30,682 bases of DNA from contig JADGJG010000216.1 in NCBI GenBank assembly GCA_027596195.1, positions 1 through 30,682 of the forward strand, written 5' to 3'. The notes beneath the pieces were generated by a model. The model saw only the letters and a list, made by a program, of their open reading frames with translations, did no database searches and was not told the DNA's origin. Origin of the DNA: Podochytrium sp. JEL0797 (Eukaryota > Chytridiomycota > Chytridiomycetes > Chytridiales > Chytriomycetaceae). This document shows positions 9,201 to 17,374 of this stretch, piece by piece. The translations under genes were made by a program, and so were the position numbers. Each line of letters begins with the position of its first letter. Positions within the stretch are counted from its first letter, which is position 1.

Positions 9201-11197
9201 CTGGGCGCGCGAAACGGTGCAAGAGCGGTTCAGCCGGATGGACGCGTTTCTAAAGTCGATGGGAGTATCGCCAATGTTGTACTGGCTGAGCACGGTGGTA
9301 TCACATTTCCCTGTGATGGCAGCACCTGGGCTCGTCGTGTGCTGGTTGGTGACGGTGTGGAATGTGGAGGCGTTTGGTGGGCCTGGGTTTTGGATGTTTT
9401 TGAGCGCCAATGTTGTGTTTTCGGTGCTTTGTTTGGTGTCGACTTGTGAGTTGATATTTCTGTTTCGTATTTCGTGCTGCACATTGACTTGTTTTTGTTG
9501 TCGCAGATTTGCTGGGTCTCGCGTTTACGGAGCCCGGTGCGTTTTTGACTACTGCGAGTTTGTTGATCACTTTTGGAACAGCTCTTCCTTACAGGTTTCA
9601 TATCCCTTATTCCTTTTTTGAGCATCGACGCGAACCTCAAGCTAAAACTCGATTTTAGCTCGCTCATGTATTTTGACACGATGGGCGACCCCTTCCTTTC
9701 AAAAATCACGCACACCCTCCTTTCATTCCTGGTCCCTACATACCCCTTCAGCGCGATTCTCTACCACATGGCCATGGCCTCAGCCAAAGCTGACGCGCAC
9801 CGAATCCCAACCCTCACGCCGGGATACTACTTCCGTTGGGAGAACGCGATGCTCCCTTCGCTCGTGGGGATGCTGTTCCAGTGTGTGGTGGGGCTCTTGT
9901 TGGTCGTGTACTTTGATGGAGGGTTTTTGCAGCCCATGCGGACAGTGTTGAGTGCTGAGGAGGTGGCTGTGCCGGTGGACTTGGGTGCCGATACTGATGA
10001 TCCCGTGCAAGTGGAAGACGCGAATGTGAGCCGAGAGAGGGAAAAGGTGGTGGATCCGTTGTGTGCGGAGGAACTACTGTTGCGCCGGGTTCGCAAAGTG
10101 TTCAAGGAGGTTGGGGATAAGGAGGTGGGGGTGTTGATGGGATGGGTTGGGTGGGTGCTTATGAAGATGAATGGGCGGAGGAAGGAGATCAGGGATTTGG
10201 TGGCTGTGAGGGAGGTGTCGTTGGGGGTTAGGAGGGGGGAGGTTGTGGCGATTTTGGGGCCGAATGGAGGTAAAACTTCGTGAATCGTTTGAAAAGTGTT
10301 TATTGACTTGTTTTTTTAGCTGGGAAAACGACCGTCATGTCTATGGCGGTGGGAGACCTTGTTCCCACCCGCGGAGTCGTGGCCATCTCGACCCTCGCCG
10401 GCCAATACCCACCCCAAAGCGTTCTCGCGCGTGCAAGCCTGTTTGGCCAAGTCGCCCAACACGACACCCTTTGGCCTCTCCTCACTGCTCGAGAACACCT
10501 GAACCTCTTTGCCTCCCTCAAAGGCATTGTGCAAAACCGGCGCACATTCTGGATCCGCATGCTCGTGGACGCGATGGGGTCGAACCTGTCAGCCGACCTC
10601 GACAAGCAATGCAAAGAAATGAGTGGCGGCACGAAACGCAAGATTGCCTTTTTGGTGTCGCTCGTGGGCAAACCGCAGATTCTCTTTTTGGACGAACCTA
10701 GCACGGGGATTGACCCGAAAGCGAAACGAAACCTTTGGAATCTCGTCAAGGCGCTTCAAGGGCGGTTGGCGACGGTGTTGACTACTCATTCGATGGATGA
10801 GGCGGATGCGTTGGCGTCGCGGATTGGGATTATGGTGAATGGCGGGCTTGCGTGTCTTGGGACGCAGCAGTACATCAAGTCGAATTATGGGAAAGGGTAT
10901 TTACTCGAAGTGCACACGCAATCGGGGGATGGGACCTCAGCGGAGGTGACGCGGGTGGTGGAACGCAATTTCCCACGGGCTGTGCTGAAGGAGCAGTTTG
11001 ACGAGGTGATGGCGCGGTGGGAGGTTCCCGAGGAGGATGTTGCGAATCTTGGGGGGCTTGGGAAAGTGTTTGAAATGTTTGAAGGGGTTAAGGTTGGAAC
11101 GCCTGGGTTGAAGGAGTTTTGTTTTGGGCAAATGTCGTTGGAGATGGTGTTTTTGAAGTTTGCGAAACGGGAGGAGGGGATAGAATTGGATGTGTGA
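6211..11197 (+). CDS. Full-length ABC transporter, subfamily A
   Basis: Eleven exons: 6211-6805, 6871-7223, 7320-7617, 7673-7709, 7784-7889, 7959-8303, 8400-8931, 8993-9445, 9507-9536, 9595-10269, 10320-11197. Together they give 1433 residues arranged TMD1-NBD1-TMD2-NBD2. After TMD1 comes the ABCA hallmark YLDQVVPQEFGVPRPWWFP. NBD1 has GPNGAGKS, LSGGQKRKLS, ILILDEPTAGMD and the ATHMMD switch. NBD2 has GPNGAGKT, MSGGTKRKIA, ILFLDEPSTGID and TTHSMDEAD. All catalytic motifs are present, so both sites look competent for ATP hydrolysis. ABCA proteins generally move lipids across membranes; the substrate here is unknown. The protein is short for the family: the first exocytoplasmic loop is reduced and contains SLGxSLG repeats. 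The junctions 8931/8993 and 9536/9595 are the least certain. If intron 9537-9594 were retained, an extra hydrophobic segment would be encoded. Confidence 0.85.
6400..6505 (+). repeat. SLG-repeat segment in the ABC transporter
   Basis: Within exon 1 the motif S-L-G occurs six times at short intervals (VPSLG, VSLGES, ASLGDS, LGHSQ, LASLGALLG), encoded by related words such as TCTCTAGGGG. It lies where ABCA proteins normally have a large first exocytoplasmic domain, so it may be a slippage-expanded linker. Confidence 0.6.
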
Positions 11198-11368
11198 TTT
11201 TAAATCCTTTCTTGGTGGGCAAGCGCGTGGAGAGGCCACGGAGGGCGACGTCGAGTTGTATTTCTAACCATAAATTATCTTTCGAAACCCCCTTTAATAT
11301 TGATGTAGAAAAGAGAATATTGCGAAACGAGAGCAGACAGCGCAGAAAAAAGAGAAAGAAAACAGCCA

Positions 11369-12127
11369 TCACTCTTGCGGCATCCCCAGACTCAATTTGG
11401 CCACCAATCCAAACACAACACTCGCAGGAATGCACACATCAACACTGTGACCAAACTTGTCAAATAATTCAACCCACACCTTCCAGCCCACGTTCTTGAA
11501 GTTGACTTGCGATTCCACAAACTTTTGGAGCTCACTGCAATCATCCTTCATGTCCCAATCACTCGCCCACTTCAAAATCACGTGCAATTTGTAGACATCC
11601 GTTGACGCCTTGAATTCAATCAACATATTTTCAAGCGTGGCCTGATCAATAAACTTGCAGCTGAGCTCGTCTGCTTGAATGACGTCGGGCCAGTTTTCTG
11701 CGAACCAAATGGCACACGCGTTGAGAAGGTGTCGTTGATCGAAAAACTGCGCGTTGAGAAGCAACCCAAAGAACCTCGATTCCGACACACTCGTTTCGCA
11801 AAACTCGAGACAATTGGCGTAAATACAACAGAGCACGAAACGAAACTCGGTTGGATTCGGAGAATCGATTTTCAACAGGTTTGGGAACGGGAGATGCTGT
11901 CCTTCTGCGAAACTCAAGTTGGCTGCAAAGTAGGGGTTTCGGAGCAGGTAGGTGCTGTGGGCGGCAATGAATTCGCCCGATTTGGGTTGCAGGAGGCAAT
12001 CGGCCGTCGATGCGTCCCCGACCAATTCGATTGCATCGGAGCCCTCGAGGAGTTCCTTGGGCGGGTTCTTGGACAGCGAGACTTTGAGGGATACTTCAAT
12101 GACGTCCGGGTTGGCGTTGGAACCCAT
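11369..12127 (-). CDS. BTB/POZ-domain protein, paralogue of the 853-1731 gene
   Basis: Single-exon gene of 252 residues from the ATG at 12125-12127. The frame is open to another ATG at 12184, which would add 19 residues. It shares LSKNPP, IELVGD, GEFIAAHS.YLLRNPYFAANLSF, CCIYA, LLLNAQFF, a conserved CKF/CRL.DQ.TL helix and the C-terminal KFVESQVNFKNV block with the first BTB gene. BTB-BACK organisation is inferred. It lacks the Cys/His tail and ends SLGMPQE. It is convergent with the ABC transporter: stop codons lie about 170 bp apart. The two paralogues on one strand, plus the decayed copy at 340-680, point to local gene-family turnover. An adaptor role in ubiquitination is possible but unproven. 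Confidence 0.75.
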   Translation of the reverse strand: MGSNANPDVIEVSLKVSLSKNPPKELLEGSDAIELVGDASTADCLLQPKSGEFIAAHSTYLLRNPYFAANLSFAEGQHLPFPNLLKIDSPNPTEFRFVLCCIYANCLEFCETSVSESRFFGLLLNAQFFDQRHLLNACAIWFAENWPDVIQADELSCKFIDQATLENMLIEFKASTDVYKLHVILKWASDWDMKDDCSELQKFVESQVNFKNVGWKVWVELFDKFGHSVDVCIPASVVFGLVAKLSLGMPQE

Positions 12128-12460
12128 GAGGAGGGGTGGATGTTTGTTTCTTGTGGGAAAAAATACCCGGGCTGGTGCCACCAATGGGAAGGGAACTCCA
12201 TCTCTTCCGCTCTTTCACAGAAGGATGCCACTTCTCGGCAATCGTAAAGACAAAATATTGGGGTCCGTCTTTCTTTTCTTATTGCATCCAAATAAAATAA
12301 ATTCCACTTTATTTAATCTTTGCTACCAAGAGGACACTCCAAAACTCGCCAAGACGGGCATCTCAGAACGCGGGTGGCGTGTAAAGACAAATTTGTCTCC
12401 TCACCTGTTCTATCCCCCCCCCCCGCCTCAAAAATATCCAACGGCGGAATGTGTTTCGGG
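12128..12460. other. Intergenic stretch upstream of BTB paralogue
   Basis: I see no gene here. It includes an A/T-rich segment with AAATAAAATAAAT near 12291 and a C run around 12414-12424. The minus-strand frame of the BTB gene stays open to 12184. Confidence 0.5.
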
Positions 12461-12556
12461 TCATGACAAACCTTGTTTTTCAGAGACCAGCGCTTGAGTG
12501 ACGCGTTCCTGTTCAGTTGATGGCGTTTGCCACACGCGACGGTATTTTGTCTGCAT
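12461..12556 (-). pseudogene. Degenerate copy 1 of a terminal exon (short ORF ending EKQGLS)
   Basis: A 31-codon frame runs from the ATG at 12554-12556 to a TGA at 12461-12463. It contains TPSTEQERVTQ and ends SEKQGLS. Copy 3 (12973-13071) has PSTKQERVS at the matching place, and all four units in this region end in QG plus one to three residues in the same frame. The sequence around the stop (CAAGGTT..TCATGACC) is conserved between units. An 8-bp-arm palindrome at 12586-12606 lies upstream. This could be a decayed duplicate of the last exon of the 13393-13939 gene, a tiny gene, or an alternative terminal exon. Confidence 0.4.
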
Positions 12557-12585
12557 GTAAGTGTGCGTGCCAAAAAAAGTTCTTG

Positions 12586-12606
12586 TCAGTCAACAGGATT
12601 GACTGA
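12586..12606. repeat. Inverted repeat, unit 1 (TCAGTCAA / TTGACTGA)
   Basis: Perfect 8-bp arms with the 5-nt loop CAGGA. The same structure recurs at 12819-12839 and, with two mismatches, at 13109-13129, each time followed by GAATTCG. Confidence 0.85.
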
Positions 12607-12675
12607 ATTCGTTCGCCTACGAAACCACTCAACGCAACCGCAAAAACAACGCCGGCTGGGGGAATGCTGCTCGGG

Positions 12676-12792
12676 TCAATATGAACCTTGCGTTTCCTGT
12701 TTCGGACGCGTCTTGGCTGCTTCGGCTTCTTGTCCTGTGGTGGCGCTTGCGTGTCGCGTCGTTCTTTGGTTGATAGCCAGCGGAATTTGCAT
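12676..12792 (-). pseudogene. Degenerate copy 2 of a terminal exon (short ORF ending ETQGSY)
   Basis: A 38-codon frame runs from the ATG at 12790-12792 to a TGA at 12676-12678. It starts MQ, as copy 1 does, and ends KQETQGSY. The middle (QEAEAAKTRPKQET) is charged and alanine-rich, without an identifiable fold. The palindrome at 12819-12839 sits 27 bp upstream of the ATG, a spacing close to that in copy 1. Whether it is expressed cannot be judged from sequence. Confidence 0.4.
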
Positions 12793-12813
12793 GTGTGGGG
12801 ATAAAAATGTTAT

Positions 12814-12891
12814 TCTTGTCAGTCAACAGGGTTGACTGAATTCGCTCGCCAACATATCCACTCGACCGCGTCGCTCAAATACACTCTACCG
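12814..12891. repeat. 78-bp direct repeat, copy A
   Basis: Matches 13104-13181 at 74 of 78 positions by eye. It contains the TCAGTCAA/TTGACTGA palindrome (12819-12839), GAATTCGCTCGCC and AAATACACTCTACCG. A weaker relative of the first third occurs at 12581-12615. Confidence 0.85.
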
Positions 12892-12972
12892 TTTCCTCTG
12901 CAGTAGCGCTCGCTCCGTTGAATATCGCTTCGCTCTCAAAAAACTCGCTGTAACGGAAGGGGTGATAGGTCA

Positions 12973-13071
12973 TCACGAACCTTGATTGTGGGAGCTCTTG
13001 CGTGACGCGTTGGTAGTTTCTTGTTTGCCGGCTTCCACTGCGGAAGAGACGCGTTCTTGTTTGGTTGATGG
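12973..13071 (-). pseudogene. Degenerate copy 3 of a terminal exon (ends HNQGS)
   Basis: The minus frame reads PSTKQERVS, then EAGKQETTNASRKSS and HNQGS before a TGA at 12973-12975. The frame is blocked upstream by a TAG, and the Met seen in copies 1 and 2 is missing, so this copy is broken unless it is joined by splicing. The sequence after the stop matches copy 4 (GTTCGTGATGACC). Confidence 0.4.
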
Positions 13072-13103
13072 CCGCAAAATCTATGAGTGTATAAAAAACC
13101 GGC

Positions 13104-13181
13104 TCTTGTCAATCAACAGGGTTGACGGAATTCGCTCGCCAACATATCCACTCGACCGTGTCGCACAAATACACTCTACCG
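13104..13181. repeat. 78-bp direct repeat, copy B
   Basis: Partner of 12814-12891, with four differences. Two of these fall in the palindrome arms and weaken it. Confidence 0.85.
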
Positions 13182-13310
13182 CGACGCTTACTCGCTCGCT
13201 AAACACGTGGGGTGATTAACTCATTCCCCCAGCGCTACTACTCTCTCAACACGCGGGGTGAGCAACGCACTCACTCCGACGCTTGCTCGCTCGCTAAACA
13301 CGTGGGGTGA
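13182..13310. repeat. 34-bp direct repeat pair within the array
   Basis: The words at 13182-13215 and 13277-13310 are identical except for one base (CGACGCTTRCTCGC.. to ..ACGTGGGGTGA). A shorter relative (CACGCGGGGTGAGCAAC) lies between them at about 13250. Sequence at 12903-12985 is also repeated, more loosely, at 13330-13405. Confidence 0.8.
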
Positions 13311-13392
13311 GCAACACAACCACCCAGCAGTCGCGCTCGCTCCATTGAAGATCAAAAAAAAACTCGCTGCAACAGAAGGGGGTGTTGGGTCA

Positions 13393-13939
13393 TCACGAAC
13401 CTTGTTTGTCAGAGCATACAGCCGGCTGTTGAAGTACTTGGTGATAGGCTCGAGTTTTGGCCGGATGCAGCGCGACAGCAGTAGGGGTTTCGTTTCTGTC
13501 ACGTCGTTTTGTAAGAGCGTCACGCAGTGTCCAGCCGAGAGGCGCGTCTTGAGACATGATGACATGTCCCGTGATTGTGACAAAGAATATTGCTGATAGT
13601 TGCGCGGTGCTTTATCTTGAGGTGTCTGCTTTTTTTGTTTTTTGTTTTGATGTGAGCAAGAATTGTCAGTGACACCAAACAAAAACGGAGGGGGGGCGCG
13701 CGAGATCAGGCGGGTCATTAATAGAAATGAAAATAGCAACGAATAAAGAGGAGGTGCGTGGACGTGAGACAAGCACTTACTGTACGATGGTGGCGAGAGA
13801 TCGAGGGCGGTATAGAACGAAGCGGGACGTTGCTGGTCGTTGCGCACGACAATCTGGTGTTGACATATATCCAGCGCCCCAACCGGAGGCCTTGTGGCTC
13901 GACGTCAACCAGTAGATACAGCCGCGAGAGGGACGCCAT
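13393..13939 (-). CDS. Small spliced gene of unknown function, head of the array
   Basis: Proposed exons are 13939-13904, 13853-13781 and 13592-13393, giving 102 residues with consistent phases. The start has a strong context (ACCATGG) and begins MASLSRLYLL. The middle exon reads IVVRNDQQRPASFYTALDLSPPSY up to a GTAAGT donor. The last exon continues IFFVTITGHVIMSQDAPLGW, LRDALTKRRDR and ends CSDKQGS. I do not recognise a family. The first intron has a weak donor (GTCGAG or GTTGAC), and the 188-nt second intron is long for this window, so the N-terminal half is tentative. The last 54 codons (MSQDAPL onward, 13393-13557) are the best supported part, because their C-terminus recurs in three downstream units. 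Confidence 0.45.
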
Positions 13940-14053
13940 GGTCGAGAGTGAGTCGGTGCAGGAAGGGTGACAAGGAGATCTGATGCTATCGTTTTGGAAG
14001 TGTTTTTTTTTGTTCGGGCGAAATATTTTTGTTTACGCGCGGATAACGCCAGG

Positions 14054-14083
14054 ATCGGACTTTGAATTATCGGACTTTGAATA
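14054..14083. repeat. 15-bp tandem duplication
   Basis: ATCGGACTTTGAATT followed directly by ATCGGACTTTGAATA in the 262-bp spacer upstream of the small gene at 13393-13939. Confidence 0.85.
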
Positions 14084-14201
14084 TTCTGCCAACATTTCAC
14101 CGAGAACCATATTTTTCGCGAATAATTTCATTTCTCGGGCGCCCATAGAATTTCGAATTCCCGATTCGCCCCTTTTCAGGGGTTCAGTGCTGGAATCCTA
14201 G

Positions 14202-14504
14202 TCATTGCAGTCGCCGCAGCATTGTTTTTGCTGTCATAACAAATCGAAGGCCACGCGGTTGCATGGGTGCTGTCTCCACATTGCAAAAATAAACCGCACA
14301 GGCAAACATATTCGAAACAGCTCTCCTCCGAACCTTTTCCGTGTGCAGCTCGTTGGGCGTGTAGGCTTGTGGCTTGTTGGTCCCCTTTTCAAAGCTTGGT
14401 CAAAGAATGAAAATGACGTCTCCGCGCTCTTCCTCTTTATTTTATTGTTACACAATCGTCTTGGCCACCTCATGACGATGATTCTTCTTTCTTCTTGTCA
14501 CCAT
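14202..14504 (-). CDS. Small basic protein of unknown function, two exons
   Basis: Exons 14504-14452 and 14394-14202 are joined across a 57-nt intron (GTAACA...CCAAG, phase 2) and encode 81 residues. The N-terminus is very basic (MVTRRKKNHRHEVAK). The body reads KPQAYTPNELHTEKVRRRAV, then a Cys/aromatic stretch (MFACAVYFC), then MQPRGLRFVM and a basic end (MLRRLQ). I do not recognise the family. Charge pattern and size would suit a small mitochondrial or ribosome-associated protein, but that is a guess. It lies about 180 bp downstream of the PPR gene on the same strand. The coherent frame across the splice supports a real gene. Confidence 0.5.
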
Positions 14505-14683
14505 TAAATTCCCCAATAGAAAAATGACAGAAAAATGACAGCAAAAGGTTCATGCAAAAATACTATTTGGTCCACGCACAAAACTGTTCCCGTAAATACG
14601 AAAAAAAAGACCCCTTCATCCATCAACCGAAAAAAGAAAAATTCCACCACTACCCAAAACCCCAATCAACCCACCCCCCCTCT

Positions 14684-16730
14684 TCAAACAACACACTCAA
14701 TCCCACATCCCGCAACAAACGCCTCCAAAACATCCTGCCCCTGCGCCGCAACCCCTCCAACCCCACACCACTCCCTCACCGCCTCCTCCACACTCAACCC
14801 CATCAACCCACTCTGCGCCCCACCCTCCCCCTTCCCAATCCTCACCAAACTTTGCATCATATCCGCACTCGTCTCGACCCCAAGAAGCTGCACAACCTCA
14901 AACCCCTTCCCACTCAACCGCACGGCTTCCTCCGCGGAAACATTCCCAGCTTCAACACCGGCTGCGATACACCTCAAAAACATGGCCACAACCCCGCGGG
15001 AGCATTCGTTTCGTGCCACACAGGCGTCCAACAACGCCTCCGCAGCGGAAACGTTGGCCGTAGAAGTGTGCACCGACATAGCACAATACGCCGCCCGTGT
15101 CGCCAAAGCCGGGAGTGCCTTCTGATACGCGGCCAACACGCGTGGAGACATGGATACAACCACCTTACTCGGAACCACAAACGCTCCCTTCGCAGTGTCA
15201 CGAACGCTATCCACAATCGCCAACGCGAGAGAGTTGCACTTGTTGGTGTCAACAGGCGGGAAGGCCGCAGAAGCCGGGACCGCAGGCAAACGCGTGAGTC
15301 CTTCAGCGACAGAAAGAGCCATGTAGGCTGCAAACAGGTTCGCTCGGGCAGGTTTGATTCCCGAGGCCGCACACATTTCGAGAATGGTTTGACTCGCGGT
15401 TGCGAAATCCATATCCGAAAAGTGACGCGCGAGGGCACTCATGTATCCCCACTCGGTCGCGTTCTTGAACGTGAGCCCGTACTGCGTCCACGCCTCCGCA
15501 AGGGTGCGGAACGCGAGCAAGACTTCTCCTTTGAGTGCGTGCGCTTCGACAACGGCGGCGTACATGTTGCGGGAGGGTTGGAAACGGGCTGTTGGGCGGA
15601 GGGAGGTGGGGGTGTTGGAGTTGGGAGATTCGTCGCGTTTGGTGAGGTAGCGGACGGCTTTGGTCACGTTGCCGGCGTGGCCGTGGACGCGGATGAGGGA
15701 GGTGTAGATTTCGGCGGTGGCGGAGAGGCCTTGGAGGCGGAGGTCGCGGTACTGTGTTTTGTTGTGTAAACATTTTGCACTTTCTCGAGAAACTGTAAAA
15801 ACGCGAAAAAAACGCACCAGCAAGTCAGCTTCACCGGGCTGCTCCAAAAGACAGTTTGCCTTGATGAGCGCATTGAAGCAGTTGATGCCTCGTTTGTTTG
15901 ACGTTTTTGATTCGTAGTCGTTGACGAGTTTGTTTGCCATTGTCAGGTTTTTTTTGAGGGCATAGGCGTAAGCAATGTGGCCGTAGACGCGTTCTGAGGG
16001 ATCCGTGATCTCGTTGAGGAGTTGTGTCGCGTCTTCAAAGAAGCCCTCCTTTGCGAGGGCAATGGCCACAGCTTCTGTGGTTTGCTGAGGGACTGGTTCC
16101 TTCTGCGCACGCAGCAGACGCAGGGCGCGCTGGGCACAGCGTGCGTTGGCGAGGCCGTCGATGGCAGCGATGGTTTGGTTGGTGCCCTTGTCGCCCTGGG
16201 CAAACAGACTCAGGGCCTCGCCGCGCCGCCCTGCCGCAAACAGGAGACGCATCTGGGACGCCTGCGCAGCGTCTTGTTCGACGGTGACGCCTGCTGCCGC
16301 GAGGCGCGTGAGGAGGGTTGCCAGGCGCGCGACTTTGGCGTCCTAGAACTCTTATTAGTTTTCTAGGAAACTACTAATAGTACTAGTACTAGTATTAGTG
16401 TCTCACCGGCGTCCCCAGCGACTCGCCCCGCGCCGCACTGCCCACAAGCCCCACAAGACCCGCGGCCTGCGAAGCACTCAGCGAGCCCAGCTCGACATCA
16501 GAGACAGCGTCCAGCGCACGCACCGCATGCACTGCCGAAGACACGGCAACCGCGTTGCGCAGCGCAACAAGGGCACTGCCGCCGCCAGCTGCTGACAGAA
16601 GTGATCCCACAGGTCGTGCATCGAGTGGAGCAGTGGACATGGCAGCAGCAGTGGCAAACGATCGCACACAAAGTGCATCCATCTTGAAGGTGCGTTGGCG
16701 CACAAGTGCAACAAGCCGGATCAGTTGCAT
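14684..16730 (-). CDS. Mitochondrial PPR-type helical repeat protein
   Basis: Exons 16730-16407, 16342-15818 and 15751-14684 give 638 residues. The N-terminus (MQLIRLVALVRQRTFKMDAL..RSFATAA) has no acidic residue before the Asp at position 18, is rich in Arg and hydrophobics, and looks like a mitochondrial presequence. A Met at 16682 is the alternative start. The body is built of paired helices typical of PPR/TPR solenoids: INCFNALIKANCLLEQPGEADLL, EIYTSLIRVHGHAGNVTKAVRYL and NMYAAVVEAHALKGEVLLAFRTL fit the 35-residue PPR pattern. PPR proteins bind organellar RNA and act in its stability or translation; the RNA target cannot be told. Intron 15752-15817 is 66 nt, in frame and free of stops. 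Intron 16343-16406 is AT-rich and self-complementary. Confidence 0.75.
16343..16406 (-). other. Self-complementary intron in the PPR gene
   Basis: A 64-nt intron built from CTAG, ACTAGT and ACTAATA words. ACTAATA and TATTAGT arms flank a GTACTAGTAC palindrome, and CTAGAA and TTCTAG form a second inverted pair. It should fold into hairpins that bring the splice sites together. Confidence 0.65.
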
Positions 16731-16955
16731 CGAGATTGTGGTTTTTTTTCAAAAAATCGAGAAAAGAGCAAAACAAAAACAAATCCGCCATTTTCATTCA
16801 GAAGAGGAAATGAGAAAGCATTAATGCAAAAGGCAGGCATTCCCAGTCTAAAAGATATCATCAAGCTGTCAAGGAACATACAATCTTTTATTAATTTTAA
16901 CACCACTTCTATATCAATTGCCATATCTAAATCTCTTCATATATTCGCAATCTTA

Positions 16956-17001
16956 ACCCCCCGCCGCCCGCGCGCCCCGGGGGCGCCCGGGGGCGGGGGG
17001 T
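16956..17001. repeat. GC-rich palindrome, 46 nt
   Basis: Almost pure G+C inside an AT-rich stretch. Symmetric pairing about 16978/16979 gives 17 of 23 pairs, with a perfect 10-bp outer stem (A then C6GCC against GGCG6 then T) and a CCCC/GGGG core. It resembles the GC clusters of fungal mitochondrial DNA, but the surroundings show no mitochondrial gene. Confidence 0.75.
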
Positions 17002-17170
17002 GTTTTTTTTCCAGAGGGGGTGAGATTTTCTCTCTGGCGGCGATATTTCTGATCCTGACAATTTTTTCATCGGCGAAGCCTATTTTTTGCCTAATTGACC
17101 CCCCTTTTCCCAGATTTCTTCAGCAAACGCACGCACCGTTTGCCAAGATTCGTCCGACGCAAACAACACA

Positions 17171-17306
17171 CACCCAAAATGAACAGCGCACACAAATTCA
17201 TGAGTACAATCACGACAATATAGCCCCACGACAAACTGCACCCAAAATGAACAGCGCACACAAATTCACGAGCACAATCACGAGAATATATCCCCACGAC
17301 AAACTG
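17171..17306. repeat. 68-bp tandem repeat, two units
   Basis: Units 17171-17238 and 17239-17306 both begin CACCCAAAATGAACAGCGCA and end CCCCACGACAAACTG, differing at only a few bases. They lie 70-200 bp beyond the stop codon of the minus-strand gene at 17375, so the transcript's 3' UTR may include them. Confidence 0.9.
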
Positions 17307-17374
17307 CTGTCGTTGGGTTGAATCGATCCCGGAATTTGGATGCCGTGAATTTGAATCTGGGTTTGTCGGCGTGT

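Larger units (their letters stand above)
16731..17374. other. Intergenic region with palindrome and tandem repeat
   Basis: No gene is apparent in these 640 bp. The content is an AT-rich part (16800-16955), a GC palindrome (16956-17001) and two tandem copies of a 68-bp unit (17171-17306). It separates the PPR gene start from the stop codon of the gene at 17375-18005, both on the minus strand. Confidence 0.6.

Noticed and set aside
9595..9622. 28-nt intron in the ABC transporter
   Set aside because: It keeps phase but is far shorter than every other intron here (50 nt or more). The 58-nt intron ending at the same AG was chosen for the model, and the alternative is kept as a finding.
11675..12247. 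190-codon plus-strand open frame
   Set aside because: Antisense shadow of the second BTB gene.
12461..13410. CRISPR-like or tRNA/5S-type array
   Set aside because: The repeats are long, unequal and diverged, with no regular spacers. No tRNA arms or 5S internal control sequence could be recognised, and the context is eukaryotic.
13221..13847. 208-codon continuous minus-strand frame
   Set aside because: It crosses a GTAAGT donor and a low-complexity Lys/Gln stretch. The spliced model ending in KQGS is preferred because that C-terminus recurs in the three downstream units.
14552..15769. 405-codon plus-strand open frame
   Set aside because: It is antisense to the PPR exon and arises from the GC-rich codon bias of the real strand. 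The product is Arg/His/Pro-rich with no repeats of its own.
16800..17160. Nuclear copy of mitochondrial DNA
   Set aside because: The AT-rich sequence around the GC palindrome was read in several frames and shows no mitochondrial protein, tRNA or rRNA segment.
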